Made by a program: the position numbers and the translations under genes. Shown in pieces: positions 31,991 to 43,084 of a stretch of DNA of 64,000 nucleotides. This stretch comes from Clusia tigrina (Eukaryota; Arthropoda; Insecta; Diptera; Clusiidae): positions 87,415,570 through 87,479,569 of the forward strand of contig OV050030.1 in the NCBI GenBank assembly GCA_920105625.2. Reading direction: 5' to 3'. Numbering within the stretch: position 1 is the stretch's first letter; each line of letters opens with the position of its first letter. Below the pieces are notes generated by a model that was not told the DNA's origin, made no database searches, and worked only from the letters and a program-made list of their open reading frames with translations.

Positions 31991-32726
31991 TTTTAAAGGA
32001 AAAGGGAATAAAAACAGAGAACTAATTTTAGACTAACAGAAAATTGTGCATTATAAAAACATAACATTCATTTACGAAAAAAAGCAAAGACCTAAAAAAA
32101 CCTAGAGCCTCTCAGAAATTGCCTAACAAAACAAAATTTCTTACAAATATTTAACAATGCGACAGTAATTATAGAAATTATACCTGGAGTAATCTTTTTA
32201 AAAAATCAAGTAAATGAAACACTTGTAAACAATTATATAATGAAAAAGAAGATTTAAATGGAAATTATGTAAAAAGTTTTAACAATTGCTCGATAGAAAT
32301 GAAAGAGAAAAAATTTTATAATACTGAAATAATATTTAGGCACAGCTTTATCACTAAGAAGTATTTAGAAAAAATAAAAAATTAAAATAAAAAATTAATA
32401 TTCGATGAAATTGTACTAGAACAAATCGAAAACATAGGAAAGATTAATGAACTAAAATATATTAAGAAAAAACTAAACATATACGGATCAATTACATTCG
32501 TATCTTTAGTAATTGTAACCATACTGGTAATCGCACTTGTTTTCAAACACAGAAAATTCAAAGTTAAAATTACGAACATGATGACTCAGGAGAGTCCTCA
32601 ATTTAAGGCGGGAGGACTTACGTCAGCAGCGCAATTAAGCGCCGCCAAAGCGACGAAAGTAACGCCAGCAGCGCAACCAAACGCTGCTTACTCAACTGAC
32701 ACTCTTTTCCAATATAAAATATAGAT
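31991..32726 (+). pseudogene. Errantivirus env C-terminal part, copy C1
   Basis: Resumed env sequence contains a PGVIFLKNQVNETLV-type segment near 32195-32235. From about 32470 it has a transmembrane helix (YGSITFVSLVIVTILVIALV) followed by a basic HRKFKVK cytosolic tail. The frame runs on through the polypurine tract and about 37 codons into the LTR to a TAG at 32724. Stops at 32381 and elsewhere break it. The env frame overlapping the LTR start is typical of errantiviruses. Confidence 0.75.
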
Positions 32727-32842
32727 GTACGCAAAGGCGGAAACATATTAAAAAAAGAAACCCTCCACTTGCCGAAATGCACCAACGTCCCCATACTCAC
32801 ATTTCAGTTAGTTCATTTTCTCTTTCCGACTATATTTGTGCA
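32616..32842 (+). repeat. LTR fragment (first 227 bp), unit 1
   Basis: It starts ACTTACGTC (consensus AGTTACGTC) after the polypurine tract AAGGCGGGAGG. It matches the full LTR at 37505 until TATATTTGTGCA, where LINE J begins. Confidence 0.85.
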
Positions 32843-33054
32843 TTCCGTGTTGGATTTGCCTGACATCCCATCGGAAGCGTTCTCAGGTGGCGGTTAGGGG
32901 CACCCTTGGTAGGCAAATGACATTACTTCTGAACCTCTTAGGAGGGGCGGGAGTTATGGCTGTCTGTCTATCACAATGATGGTATAGAGAATGGGTACCA
33001 TCCGCGGACCAAACTGGTTAGGGAGGAGTCCAGAACAAAAACCACTGTCTGGCG

Positions 33055-33813
33055 ATGGACAACAATAGGTTAATTACTCCAGGTGGAACCCACGCATGTG
33101 GAAATCCACCTGCTTCGGCGTCAGGGGCACAGATTCTGGAGGCCCCAACCATCGCTAAAGTCTCTCGCCTTTATCAGCGAGAGCGCATCCTGGAGGAGAC
33201 GGGGGTTGTTACCGCAATCTCTGCTTTTTCAGAGACGGAGGAACGTACCCTGGATACAGAGGGCCTGCGTCGGGAAGTCACCACAGTGGCGGAACGACCG
33301 ACCAGTGGTTCTGGGGCAACGAGAACTCAAACGAGGAGGAAGAGAAAGAAGCGGCTTGCTAGGCTCGTGCAGGAGAAATATTCACATGTCTCTGCCGGCC
33401 CTTCTGTATCAACTCCCTCCAAAAGGCCCAGGTCGGCGGAAGTGAAACACACGGAAGCCACCGAGCTTGCGGAGGGATTGACCGCTCCGAAATCTCGCTC
33501 GCGAGGTAAGCGGCGGAAGATTGTTGCTGAAAACAGCATACCCATCTGCCCTGCAGCTGTTACTGCTGGTGGCGCCACGACCCCAAAGGGTACGAGCGAA
33601 ACCTCGGTGGCGGTTAATGTGGCGGGGAAGAATGTTGCCAATAAGCTGCAGTTTGCCCAGCCCCTCGTATCCAGCAAAACCATCTGCCAGGCGAAATCTT
33701 TGCCAGTGGCGGGTGGTGAGCTGGGCCTTCGCCCAAGCACTTCCAAAGGTGCAGCCAAGCCATCGTACAGCGAGAAGGCTACCAATGGCGGTGATTGGGA
33801 AGCTGGGGGCTGA
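33055..33813 (+). pseudogene. LINE J ORF1, first part
   Basis: The 252-codon frame encodes a hydrophilic protein with a basic cluster RRKRKKRL (near residues 94-101) and a second RGKRRK cluster near 150. These suit an RNA-binding or nuclear localisation function of LINE ORF1. It ends at a TGA at 33811, and the ORF1 sequence appears to continue in another frame at 33864. No zinc knuckle is visible. Assignment to ORF1 is by position. Confidence 0.6.
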
Positions 33814-33863
33814 CCATCGGCTGACTGACTGATGCAGAGATAAAACACTGCAAAGGTCATCTG

Positions 33864-34307
33864 ATGCGTCGCGTCATTGCTTCCGGTCCTGAAGCTAATG
33901 CCAAGGGCTATGAGACAAAGGACGACACTCTACAGGTGTCGTGCGCGTCTCAGGCGAACTTTGATTGGCTCAGGGGTGTAGTCAATGACGTGCCCCCCAT
34001 GGGGACCACTCACTTCGCGGTCTATAGCGAAGCAGGCGTGTCCCTCAGGAAGGCCATCTGCTGGATTCCGGATCCCGATCTCACGACCACAGATGTCCTA
34101 TACTGTCTGCGTGCTCAGAACCCTGGCATCAACACAAGGCTTTGGAGAGTTCTTTCGCACACCAGGGGTAGCAACCGGGATGGTAAAGAAGGTGCTAATC
34201 TTGTGGTTCGAGTGGATGAGGCCTCTGTTGATGTCATGGTTTCTCGGTACCGGAGCCGTCTGAGTCTCTTCTTTGGGGCTGTAACATTTCATGTCTTTCC
34301 CAGATGA
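33864..34307 (+). pseudogene. LINE J ORF1, DUF4780-like part
   Basis: This 147-codon frame begins RRVIASGPEA and contains the SCASQANFDWLRGVVNDVPP and VLYCLRAQNPGINTRLWRVL segments typical of the DUF4780 domain of insect LINE ORF1 proteins. Its TGA overlaps the ORF2 start as ATGA (34304-34307), an arrangement used for termination-reinitiation. The upstream frame was probably continuous with 33055-33813 before a frameshift. Confidence 0.65.
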
Positions 34308-35176
34308 ATGGCTCGGACGATTCTCGTAGCTATCGCCCTTTGGCGGTAACGCAGATCAACTTGCAGCATTCTAAAGCCGCTACTGTACTCCTAAGTAGAC
34401 GACTCACCCAGCTGCACACATCACCCCACATAACAACATTACAAGAGCCCTGGGTCTTTAGGGGTCGCCTCTGTGGCCTTGGCTCATTGAAAGGGGCCAC
34501 GATATTCTATGACAGAAACTCGTTTAGACCTAGAGCCGGTCTTATAATATCATCCCATCTCGCAGCGACCTGCCTTGACGCATTTTGTTGTCAGGATCTG
34601 GTTGCGGCAGAGATTAGTTTTAAGAGTATGCACGGATGGTCGAGGTTCGTGATTGCATCTGCCTACTTTCCTTACGATGCTTTGGAGGCGGCACCACCTG
34701 GGAAGGTCGCTACTCTCGTAGGGTTCTGTGAGCGGCGCAGTCTTGGTCTGGTTCTTTGCTGTGATGCTAATGCCCAGCATACTATCTGGGGCAGCAGCAA
34801 GTGCAATGAGCGGGGCTCTCAACTTTTCGAGTATATTGCCTCCTCCAGCCTGAACATCCACAATGTAGGCAGGCAGCCTTCTTTTGTGAATACGAGAAGG
34901 CAGGAGGTAATTGACTTCACCCTGTCAAATCCAAGACTGGGGTGGTCGATCAACAACTGGAGGGTCCTTGCCGAAGACTCGTGCTCGGACCACAGATACA
35001 TTGAGTTTCAGTGTGGCGGGCGGGCGCAGATGCCATTACCCACCAGAAACCCAAGAAAAACAGACTGGCCAAAGTTCAGGGAGGCACTGCGTAGCAATTA
35101 CGTGGCTCCTATGCGGAGAGGCAAAGTGAGACACTCAGCTTGCTGTTGGAGTCACACTTTCCAGGAAATCAGGTAA
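34304..35176 (+). pseudogene. LINE J ORF2, endonuclease
   Basis: The 290-codon frame carries the apurinic-type endonuclease that nicks target DNA. It reads TQINLQHSKAAT (Asn), LQEPWVFRG (Glu), IASAYFPYDA, CCDANAQHTIWGSS (Asp and Asn), EVIDFTLSNPRLG and SCSDHRYIEF (Asp and His). All active-site residues I can check are present. It ends at 35174 in a different frame from the RT because the linker of some 150-200 codons is deleted near 35110-35150. Confidence 0.85.
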
Positions 35177-36051
35177 GCATAGCCCGTCAGCAACCATCTT
35201 TGGTCGGAACTGTTCTCAGGGCAGCTACACCCTCGCGACATGATTTGTATGTCGCCAGAACTGTGGCGAATGTGGCTGCTATTAGATTTGCTATCAAATC
35301 CTTTGACAGCTTCAAGTCACCCGGACTGGATGGCATATGTCCGATTGTGTTGAAGGAAGGCATTGAGTTAGTGTTGGCAGCACTGAAGAAGATCGTCACT
35401 GCACTTCTCGCACTGGCCTATGTACCACGCTCTTGGAGGATGGTGAGGATTGCTTTCATTCCGAAGGTTGGAAGAGACGACTACACCAATCCCAAGAGCT
35501 TTAGACCTATTAGTATGACCTCGTTCATGCTAAAGATTTTAGAACGGCTGGTGGAGCTTCGCATGTGTAGGGAGTCTCTGAAGACGCATCCACTCTCTCC
35601 ATTTCAGCATGCCTATCAAAGCGGAAAATACTGCGAGACGGCTCTGCAAAACCTTGTTGGAAGGATAGAGCGAGGCATCGACAGGAAAGAATACGTAATA
35701 GGCATCTTTGGGGACATAGAGGGTGCGTTTGACAATGCTACTTTCGACAATATGTGCGGCTCTGCTAGGCGGCATGGCGTGGACCGAGCTCTAGTAAATT
35801 GGATACGTTCAATTCTGGCCCAGAGAATCATAACGGTGCGGGCGGAGGAAGATTTGCTGGTGTCGTCTGGGGTTAATAGAGGCTGTCGCCAAGGTGGCGT
35901 ACTGTCTCCATTGCTCTGGTGCATGGTAATCGATCCCCTGCTTAACACCATTGATGACTCGGGTGTATACGCTCAGGCATATGCGTATGATGTTGGCTGT
36001 CTTGTGACAGGTACATCCCTTGCAGAATGGTGCAGAGACCTCTGGATATGA
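35140..36051 (+). pseudogene. LINE J reverse transcriptase with altered active site
   Basis: Motifs in order are KSPGLDGICPIVLK, FIPKVGRDDYTNPKSFRPIS, GDIEGAFDNATFDN (first catalytic Asp), GCRQGGVLSPLLW and AYAYDVG. The last should be YADD; the codon at 35986-35988 is TAT (Tyr) where GAT (Asp) is expected, so a metal-binding aspartate is lost. The GCRQGG block has Arg where the other copy has Pro (35887-35889). The frame ends at 36049 and the thumb continues from 36027 in another frame. Confidence 0.85.
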
Positions 36052-37170
36052 TTGACACTTGGTGCAGTTCGAATGGGCTATCGGCTAATCCTGTCAAGAC
36101 TGGTATTGTCCTCTTTACCAGAAGGAGAAAGCTTGATGGACTTATTCTGCCTACACTGAAAGGAGTCACTATCCAGCTATCCAAGGAAATCAAATATCTT
36201 GGAGTCATCCTTGATAACACACTTCTTTGGAAAACACATGTCGAACTGAAGACATCCAAAGCACTGTCAGTTTTCTGGCAGTGTAAGTGCATTTTTGGTA
36301 AGACATGGGGTCTTTCCCCTAGTAAGGTCCTATGGATCTATACAGCTATGGTAATACCTATTATAACTTATGCATCGATGGTTTGGATGAGCAGAGTTTC
36401 TCTTGTAGGGGTCAAAAAAGCTCTATCAAAACTACAACGTGCTGTGGCTATATGTTGTACCGGGGCATTTCCGACTACTCCAGGCCCGGCACTTGATGCT
36501 TTGGTGAATCTCCTGCCACTAGATGCCTTCATCCGGGGAGAGGCCGTTAAGGCCATCTGAAGAGTGAAACATAGTGGCCACTGGTATGGGGTGTACTCAA
36601 TATTGGACGACGGCGCAGGCACTGACATCGATTCTGCAATTCTGTCTATACCCCCGGACTCCATGTCGTCAACCGTCATACTATAAAAGCGGTACAATGT
36701 GTTGCTGCCAGAGGCTCGTTCATGGTTAGATCGAACGAGCCCGGCAAACACTGCTGCCGTATTTTCACTGATGGCTCCAGGACTGAAGAAGGTTCAGGTT
36801 CTGGTGTCTTCGTCGTGGAATACCTACCTACCTGCTATCTCTGACCGATGGTCACGGTTCGTTCCATCTTTAGGTAGGAGGGACTGCAGGCTGTTGGTTG
36901 GCGTGATGACAGGGCACTTTCTATGGGCTAGGCACATGGAAAGGATTGGCATATGAGACAATGCGCTGTGCCCAGCCTGTGGAGAAGAAGACGAGGCGGC
37001 GGACCATTTTCTTTGCGTCTGCCCTGCCTTTGCTCGAATCAGGTTTGGAATTTTTGGCACTGATATGCTGAGGAGTAACCAACTTGGCTCCTTGGCACCA
37101 CAGTATCTACTTCTATTTCTTCGAAGGTCGGGTAGATCAAAACCAGAATAAAAGGGAACCTTAAGCGCAG
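36027..37170 (+). pseudogene. LINE J ORF2 C-terminal part: thumb, RNase H stub, zinc knuckle
   Basis: The frame 36027-36560 encodes the thumb (LSANPVKTGIVLFTRRRK, KYLGVILDNTLLWKTH). It ends at a TGA (36558-36560) that is TGC in copy 2. A FTDGSRTEEGSGSGVFV segment near 36765-36815 is the start of RNase H, the rest of which is deleted. The frame 36699-36956 resumes with RDCRLLVGVMTGHFLWARHM. Then CPACGEEDEAADHFLCVC, a zinc knuckle, is encoded at about 36972-37025. Confidence 0.8.
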
Positions 37171-37247
37171 TACAATGGATATATACTCTGTCTGAGTGCT
37201 GCGCTTACTAGATTGTTCCGACAAAAAAAAAATAAAATAAAAAAATA

Positions 37248-37504
37248 TAAGTATTTAGAAAAAATAAAAAATTAAAATTATAGATTAATATTCGATGATA
37301 TTGTTCTAGAACAAATCGAAAACATAGAAAAGATTAATGTACTAAATTATATTAAGAAAAACAAAACATATACGGATCAATTACATTCGTATCTTTAGTA
37401 ATTGTAACCATACTGATAATCGCACTTGTCTTCAAACACAGAAAATTCAAAGTAAAAATTACGAAAATGATGACTCAGGAGAGACCTCAATTTAAGGCGG
37501 GAGG
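37248..37504 (+). pseudogene. Second env C-terminal tail, unit 1
   Basis: It is a paralogue of 32358-32615, with the same transmembrane segment read across small indels, followed by the polypurine tract AAGGCGGGAGG. It directly follows the A-rich tail of LINE J. Confidence 0.75.
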
Positions 37505-38158
37505 AGTTACGTCTGCAGCGCAATTAACCGCCGCCAGAGCGACGAAAATTACGCCAGCAGCGCAACCAAACGCTGCTTACTCAACTGACACTCTTTTCCA
37601 ATATAAAATATAAATGTACGCAAAGGCTGAAACATATTAAGAAAAGAAACCCTCCACTTGCCGAAATGCACCAACGTCCCCATAATCACATTTCAGTTAG
37701 TTCATTTTCTCTTTCCCTTATATTTGTGCAACTCAAGTGCATCGACACTTGAGCAAATTATTCGGGTAAAATTCAAATGCACCTACAGCAAATGCAGGTC
37801 ACTAATCGTATTCCAACTTATTCTTTGCAACACATTCACTTGAAAGACATTCGTACAGCTCGAATGCAAAGACATTCAAATAAACGACAAATTTGTGAAT
37901 GAACCCTAATTCCCTAACACCTCGCCGCGATCGGAATATGGTTTGAAGTGCAACAAATTACGAGAATGGAAATTGTCTACTTTATCAATGTATTTTTTAT
38001 TCAAGTATTTCTTTTGTATTTATGTATAAGTAAGGAAAAATGTTATTTAAGAGACTGTTCGAATAGAACTTAAGCTAGTCTAAATTTTGAACTCCGAAAT
38101 AAAACTACATACGTTAAACCGAAGTTTAAAAGTGTTGTATTAATTTATTATCGTAACT
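37505..38158 (+). repeat. Full errantivirus LTR, unit 1
   Basis: 654 bp, starting AGTTACGTC and ending ATCGTAACT; these termini are inverted copies (AGTTAC/GTAACT), as in the 297/17.6 group. It is followed by GGCGCAATCG, the primer site. It differs from the LTR at 56310 at only three or four positions. Confidence 0.9.
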
Positions 38159-38383
38159 GGCGCAATCGTGGAAAATATTTTTAAAGAAATATTTTAGAAC
38201 CAAAATTATTTAACCGCAGTCGTGGAAAATATCTCTAAAGAAATATTTTAAAATCAAACTTTACTAATCGCAGTCGTGGAAGATATCTAAAGATATATTT
38301 TAACACCGGAAATTTTAATAAAAGTTAATAACTCTTTTTTTTACTCTAATTGAGAGAAACTAATTCATTCTAAGTGCTTCTGA
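38158..38383 (+). promoter_or_regulatory. Primer binding site and triplicated leader repeat
   Basis: TGGCGCAATCGTGGAAAATAT starts at the LTR border (tRNA-Ser-type primer site). Two more copies of the motif follow, CGCAGTCGTGGAAAATAT near 38215 and CGCAGTCGTGGAAGATAT near 38269, each followed by an AAAGAAATATTTTA-like tail. Gag starts at 38384. Confidence 0.7.
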
Positions 38384-39420
38384 ATGCCAAAAATAAAAGG
38401 TGAAAGACTAAAAGCAAATAAATCTCCGTACTCAAGTGCAGTGTCATTAAGCGAACAAAGTATACGAGAGGTGCTTTTAAGCCTTAGCATAGGAACACCA
38501 AGTGCAGGAACCAACACCGAAACAACAATGGGTTTCACCCTCAGCACAAGCAATATGCTTAAAGAAGCCCAACGTATACACGAATTTCGTGGTGATGGAA
38601 CATATGCGCTAACATCTTTTCTACGTGAAGTGGAACTTATCTTGCCAATGATCAGCGGTGAAGCTGGGGCAAGAGAATACATGTTTCAAAGGATAGTGAT
38701 AAATAAAATATAAGGACCAGCCCTAGACGTGGTGAGAACCCTAGGTACAGCAGCTACGTGGAACGACATCAGAGCAGCCCTCGTTCAGAACTACGGTGTA
38801 CAGCAAACATATCATAACCTCCATCAGAAAGCGTTTTCCGCAAAAAATCATAACGTAAGAGAATTTTTTAATTATTTAAAAAAAATATTATCTAGAATTA
38901 ATAAAAAATTTGAATACGACCAAAATAAACCAACCGAATTCAGCCGACAAAATAATGAATCGGTTATATTAAAAACATTTGTACATAGCATAGATACGAA
39001 TCTGGCCTCAATTGTGCTTAATAAAAATATAAACAATCTAAGGGAGGCATATAGTATATTAGAAACAAACGGCTTAATTAGAGACCAAAACATTAGCAAA
39101 ACCATTAGCACACAAAAAAATAGTAATTTCAATCATTTAAGGCAAAATAAACATAATTCAAGACTAAGCAGCTATAACTCAAATCAGCCTAGATATAATA
39201 ACTACACTCAGTACAACCTACACAAATTTCTTACAATTCAGGTAGCTTTAGGCAAAATAATTACAATCCCAATCAACCTAGACAAAATAATTACAACTTA
39301 GGACAGCGTACAAGGAGTGATGAAAATTCAGGTAACTTCGGGCGAAGCAACTATAACTCAAGACAGTTTCAGCAAAGCAATAATAATTCAGCACGATCTA
39401 GATAAAATAATAGGGACATT
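38384..39420 (+). pseudogene. Errantivirus gag, copy C2
   Basis: The ATG at 38384 opens a frame with a gag-like protein (FTLSTSNMLKEAQRIHEFRG, then FLREVELILPMI). A TAA at 38711 stops it, and reading resumes directly in GPALDVVRTLGTAATWNDIR to 39301. Then there is an asparagine-, arginine- and glutamine-rich tail of repeated QPRYNNY/SRQNNYN-like words, as in the nucleic-acid-binding end of errantivirus gag, which lacks a zinc knuckle. The same TAA is present in copy C4 (57517). Confidence 0.75.
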
Positions 39421-39479
39421 TTAGAACCTATGGACATTGACCATGTAGAGGAAAATGTAAATTTTCATTTGAGCCCCTC

Positions 39480-39700
39480 AAAACGTATCTACTGACAGTC
39501 GAACTAGATATAGATAACAACACGATCAAATGCCTTGTAGACACAGGATCTTCCACTAGTCTATTAAATGAAAGTATGCTACCACAGTATAAGAGACAGC
39601 GCCTAAAACGACCCGTAGCTTGTAGGTCACTAAATGGACAGATTAATGTAGAGACAGAAATAATCACCCACTACCAAAAGAGTTTAAAGAAGATGTTCTT
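39480..39700 (+). pseudogene. Errantivirus protease, copy C2
   Basis: The frame shows VELDIDNNTIKCLVDTGSST with the catalytic Asp-Thr-Gly at 39540-39548, then SLLNESMLPQYKRQRLKRP. Stops and frameshifts flank it. Confidence 0.75.
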
Positions 39701-40580
39701 ATGGGATGGAAACTAGCAAAGTTTAAAGGAAAATGTTTTGACGCAATAATAGGACAAAATCTACTAAAAGCATTAAAAGCCATAATTAATATGGAAAACA
39801 ACTCACTAACAATAAACAACAATTCGATGAGATTCCTTGCGTCCTTTCCGTATCGAACTAAGGAAATTCACCAACTGGAACCCATCGATGATTGTTCTCT
39901 CGAATTCAGAGAGTTACTTAAATACCTTAACCCTAAAGAGGAAAAGGAATTGACAAAATTAATTGCATCCAATAAAGATCTGTTTTTTCGCGAAGGCGAC
40001 GAACTAACAAATACGTCCGCCATACAACACGAAATAATAACTACAGTAAATACTCCGACCTACTCCAAGATCTATAGATACCAACATGTGCTCGAACAGG
40101 AGACTAAGACACAAATCAACGATATGCTAAAGCAAGGTATCATTAGAGAAAGCAACTCTCCCTACTCTGGATCGTTCCAAAGAAGCCAGACAATTCAGGA
40201 AAAAAGAAATGGAGGATCGTGATAGACTATAGAAAGCTAAACGACATAACCATAGACGACAAATTCCCCATATACCACATAGACGGAATTCTCGACAAAC
40301 TGGGAGGAGCCCAATATTTCACCACACTAGACAAGCACGAGTTTTCACCAAATACTGGTGAAGGTGGAAGATAGGAAAAAGAGAGCGTTTTCTACATTAC
40401 GAGTATATTCGCATGCTTTCGGACTGAAAAGCGCCCCATCCACTTTCCAACGGCTAATGAATTATGTCCTGAAGGACTGTATAAACATAATCTGCCTAGT
40501 ATACATGCATGATATACTTATCTTTAGTACCTCAATCGAGGAACATGTGGAAAACATTAAAAAAGTTTCAACAGACTAAG
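39701..40580 (+). pseudogene. Errantivirus reverse transcriptase, copy C2
   Basis: The pre-RT frame 39701-40222 includes GKCFDAIIGQNLL and KIYRYQHVLEQETKTQI. A frameshift at about 40160 is followed by [14 protein letters not shown] in another frame. The first catalytic block is damaged by a short deletion near 40330 (compare 59130-59165). The frame 40358-40579 gives FGLKSAPSTFQRLMNYV and LVYMHDILIFS. The last should be YMDD; codon 40508-40510 is CAT, so a catalytic Asp is replaced by His. Confidence 0.8.
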
Positions 40581-41050
40581 AAAACATAATCTGAAGATAC
40601 AATTTGAGAATTGCAAATTCTTTGCAAAACAGACCAAATTCCTGGGGCATGTCTTGACCCACCAAGGAGTTAAGCCTAGCCCGCAAAAAGTAGAAGATAT
40701 CTTAAAATTAAAACTACCCACCACCCCAAAACAAAAAAAAAAAATTCATTTCTAGGTTATCATAGGGTACTATCGCAAATTCATTAAAGATTATTCCAAG
40801 GTAGCACAACCACTAACGAACCAATCTGCTACGCCAGTAGAACATTAAATGACCACGAACAAAAATACTCCACAACAGAAAAAGAGCTCTTAGCTATCGT
40901 TTGGGCCACTAACTACTATAGGCCATATTTATATGGGAACAAATTTCATTTACTAACAGATCACCAACCACTGAAATGGCTGTACGCGAAATCGAATGGG
41001 AAAGACATAAACCCACGATTACGGTGGCTCCCCAAATTAGATGAATACAA
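40581..41050 (+). pseudogene. Errantivirus RT connection and RNase H remnant, copy C2
   Basis: Changing frames show FLGHVLTHQGVKP, GYYRKFIKDYSKVAQPL, then YASRTLNDHEQKYSTTEKEL and LLTDHQPLKWLY. About 80 residues between PL and YASR, including the first RNase H aspartate, are deleted. Confidence 0.75.
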
Positions 41051-41051
41051 T

Positions 41052-42395
41052 ATGAGCAAAGATTACATAAAAGGATCAGAAAATAAAGTAACAGATTTCA
41101 TGAGCAGGATAAATAACGAGACAGACGAGATAAGTGCCCTCGAGAACACCCTCGAAGAAAATTGCAACCAATCCATGGCAAATAACGTAGATGCCAACGA
41201 AAGCATAGCTACAGTCCACTCTCAAGAAGAGGAACTCCATAATCATATACCAATACTTGAAACGGTCGTGAATAGATTTAAAACACAGATAATATTGACC
41301 GAAAATAAAATAAAAGAGTTTGAAATAGTACTTAAAAAGAAGAAAATATATATCTCAAAAGACGACTTGGAAAGTAACATACCGGACATCCTAAGAAGAC
41401 CCATTAAAATAGGCAAAGGTGGCATTTATAGTGAACTAAGCGATCACGAATATTACATACTCCAACAACGAATAATAGAAATATTCGATGCTATAAACAC
41501 AATTAAATTTGTTGAATGCACATATCATGCAAAGGATGTCAATGAGGAAGAAGCGTTTCAACAAATAAAGAAATATCATAAATTCGAAACGGGACACACA
41601 GGCATTGGTGAAAACTACGAAGGGCTGAAACGATGCATTTATTTCCCCAATCTAAAAAACCTCATACAAAAATTAATTAATAATTGCGATACCTGCAATA
41701 GAGCAAAATACGATAGGCGACCAATAAAAAATAAATTCAAAACTACAGAAACAACGAAAGACTGTAAATAAATAGTCCACATGGACGTATATACAAACTC
41801 CAAATTAAATTTTATAACATTTATAGACAAATTCTCCAAGTTTGCGAGGGCATTTGTACTAGAAGATAGAAATAACCAGACAATAATCGAAAAAATTAGA
41901 CAGTATAAATCCCAAAAAGGACATTTCAAAAAACTCATAACCGACAACGAATTCAAAAGTATAAATATTAAAGATTTCCTTAGAAATGAACACATGGAAT
42001 TACACTTAGTAAAACCAAATAACCACACTGGTAACTCTGACATAGAAAGACTCCATAACACACTAACCGAGAAAATTAGGGCCCTTGGTATAGAAGAAAA
42101 AGAATTAAATATTCAAAATAAAATTAGCAAAGCGATCGAACAATATAACAATAGATACCACTCAATGACAAGAGAAAAGCCAATCAACGTTGAAACAGGC
42201 AGATGCAAGAAAGACGTAATTTACAAAAGAATATATGACGAAAAACAGAGGCATATAAATAACGGAAACCAGACTAGGGAGCAATATTTATATACAAGAA
42301 ACGAGGGATATATAAAAAACTATAAGAACGTTAGGCACAAAGAGCAACCAAAGTTTGTGAAAGCTACCACAAAACATACATGTAAGCAACATTAA
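41052..42395 (+). pseudogene. Errantivirus pol C-terminal part and integrase, copy C2
   Basis: The 239-codon frame 41052-41771 holds the RNase H tail (SKDYIKGSENKVTDFMSRIN), a long acidic linker and the integrase zinc finger (CTYHAK, H-x-GHTG, NCDTCNRAK). A TAA at 41769 stops it. The catalytic core frame 41781-42395 has VHMDVY, LITDNEF and GNSDIERL with all three acidic residues. Relative to other copies it has Lys for Arg in the block EFKSINIK. Confidence 0.85.
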
Positions 42396-42413
42396 AATAA
42401 AATACAAATTTGC

Positions 42414-43075
42414 AGGTGCAACGGATAATCATAACCTTACTAACACTGCTGACACCGATCAAAGCTGAACCCTCATATCACAACCGAGAAAATCGAGAGT
42501 AACTCCGGGTATATAGAAATAAGAATCGAAGACGTTAACTTTGCAGAATCATATGACACAATATTACACATAATAGACCCTACAGAAATTGCAGACATCA
42601 TTGTAAACCTACACAACAATATACTTCAGGCTGACCTAGGAGGCAAAACCAAAATACTAAAACTTCAACTAAATATCATCAAACATAAAGCCCAAACCCT
42701 GATACCACATAGACAAAGACGAGGCATGATAAACTTCATGGGTATGGCTCAAAAATGGCTATACGGAACTATGGACGACAATGATAGGCAAGAGATAGGA
42801 GACCACCTTAGTGTAATAGATACAAATAATCACATGGCAATACAAAACCTCAACAAACAAATTAGTATCAATGACCATTTTAACAAAACATTTTCCAAAC
42901 GAAAGACCATAATAGAGAAAGACAGAGACACAGTACTGAACAGACTCCACAACATAGACAGATATAACAAAGATCTCCAACAACAAGTCACCTACACCGA
43001 CATCACATTACAACTAAAAGTATTACAGGATAACATAGAACACATTCAACAGACTCATACAACACATTCAACAAA
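42414..43075 (+). pseudogene. Errantivirus env 5' part, copy C2, truncated
   Basis: It begins after the conserved TTTGCAG acceptor-like site (AG at 42414-42415). The furin-type HRQRRG site lies near 42713-42730, followed by a fusion-peptide-like INFMG segment and a helical region. Env similarity ends near 43060 after HIQQ, where sequence joins integrase zinc-finger sequence of copy C3 at short shared words (CTCATACAA). Confidence 0.8.
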
Positions 43076-43084
43076 CTCAAACAA

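Larger units (their letters stand above)
28651..32842 (+). mobile_element. Errantivirus-like element copy C1, 5' truncated
   Basis: Contains integrase, env (split by a non-coding repeat block) and the first 227 bases of an LTR, where LINE J is inserted. It starts inside pol at the junction with the I-like LINE. It is the left part of the first 14.4 kb array unit and is paralogous to 43085-51646. Confidence 0.8.
32843..37247 (+). mobile_element. LOA-like LINE J, copy 1
   Basis: A GC-richer LINE of about 4.4 kb with ORF1 pieces, endonuclease, RT, an RNase H stub and a C-terminal zinc knuckle, ending in an A-rich tail (37224-37247). It sits between an LTR fragment on the left and an env tail on the right, so the flanks are not the two sides of one target site. 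A near-identical copy is at 51647-56053. It has an internal deletion between endonuclease and RT and a mutated RT active site. Confidence 0.85.

Noticed and set aside
33327..33860. 177-codon minus-strand ORF opposite LINE J ORF1 (also at 52131-52664)
   Set aside because: It is the antisense of a GC-rich coding region, has no recognisable motif and is long only because of base composition.
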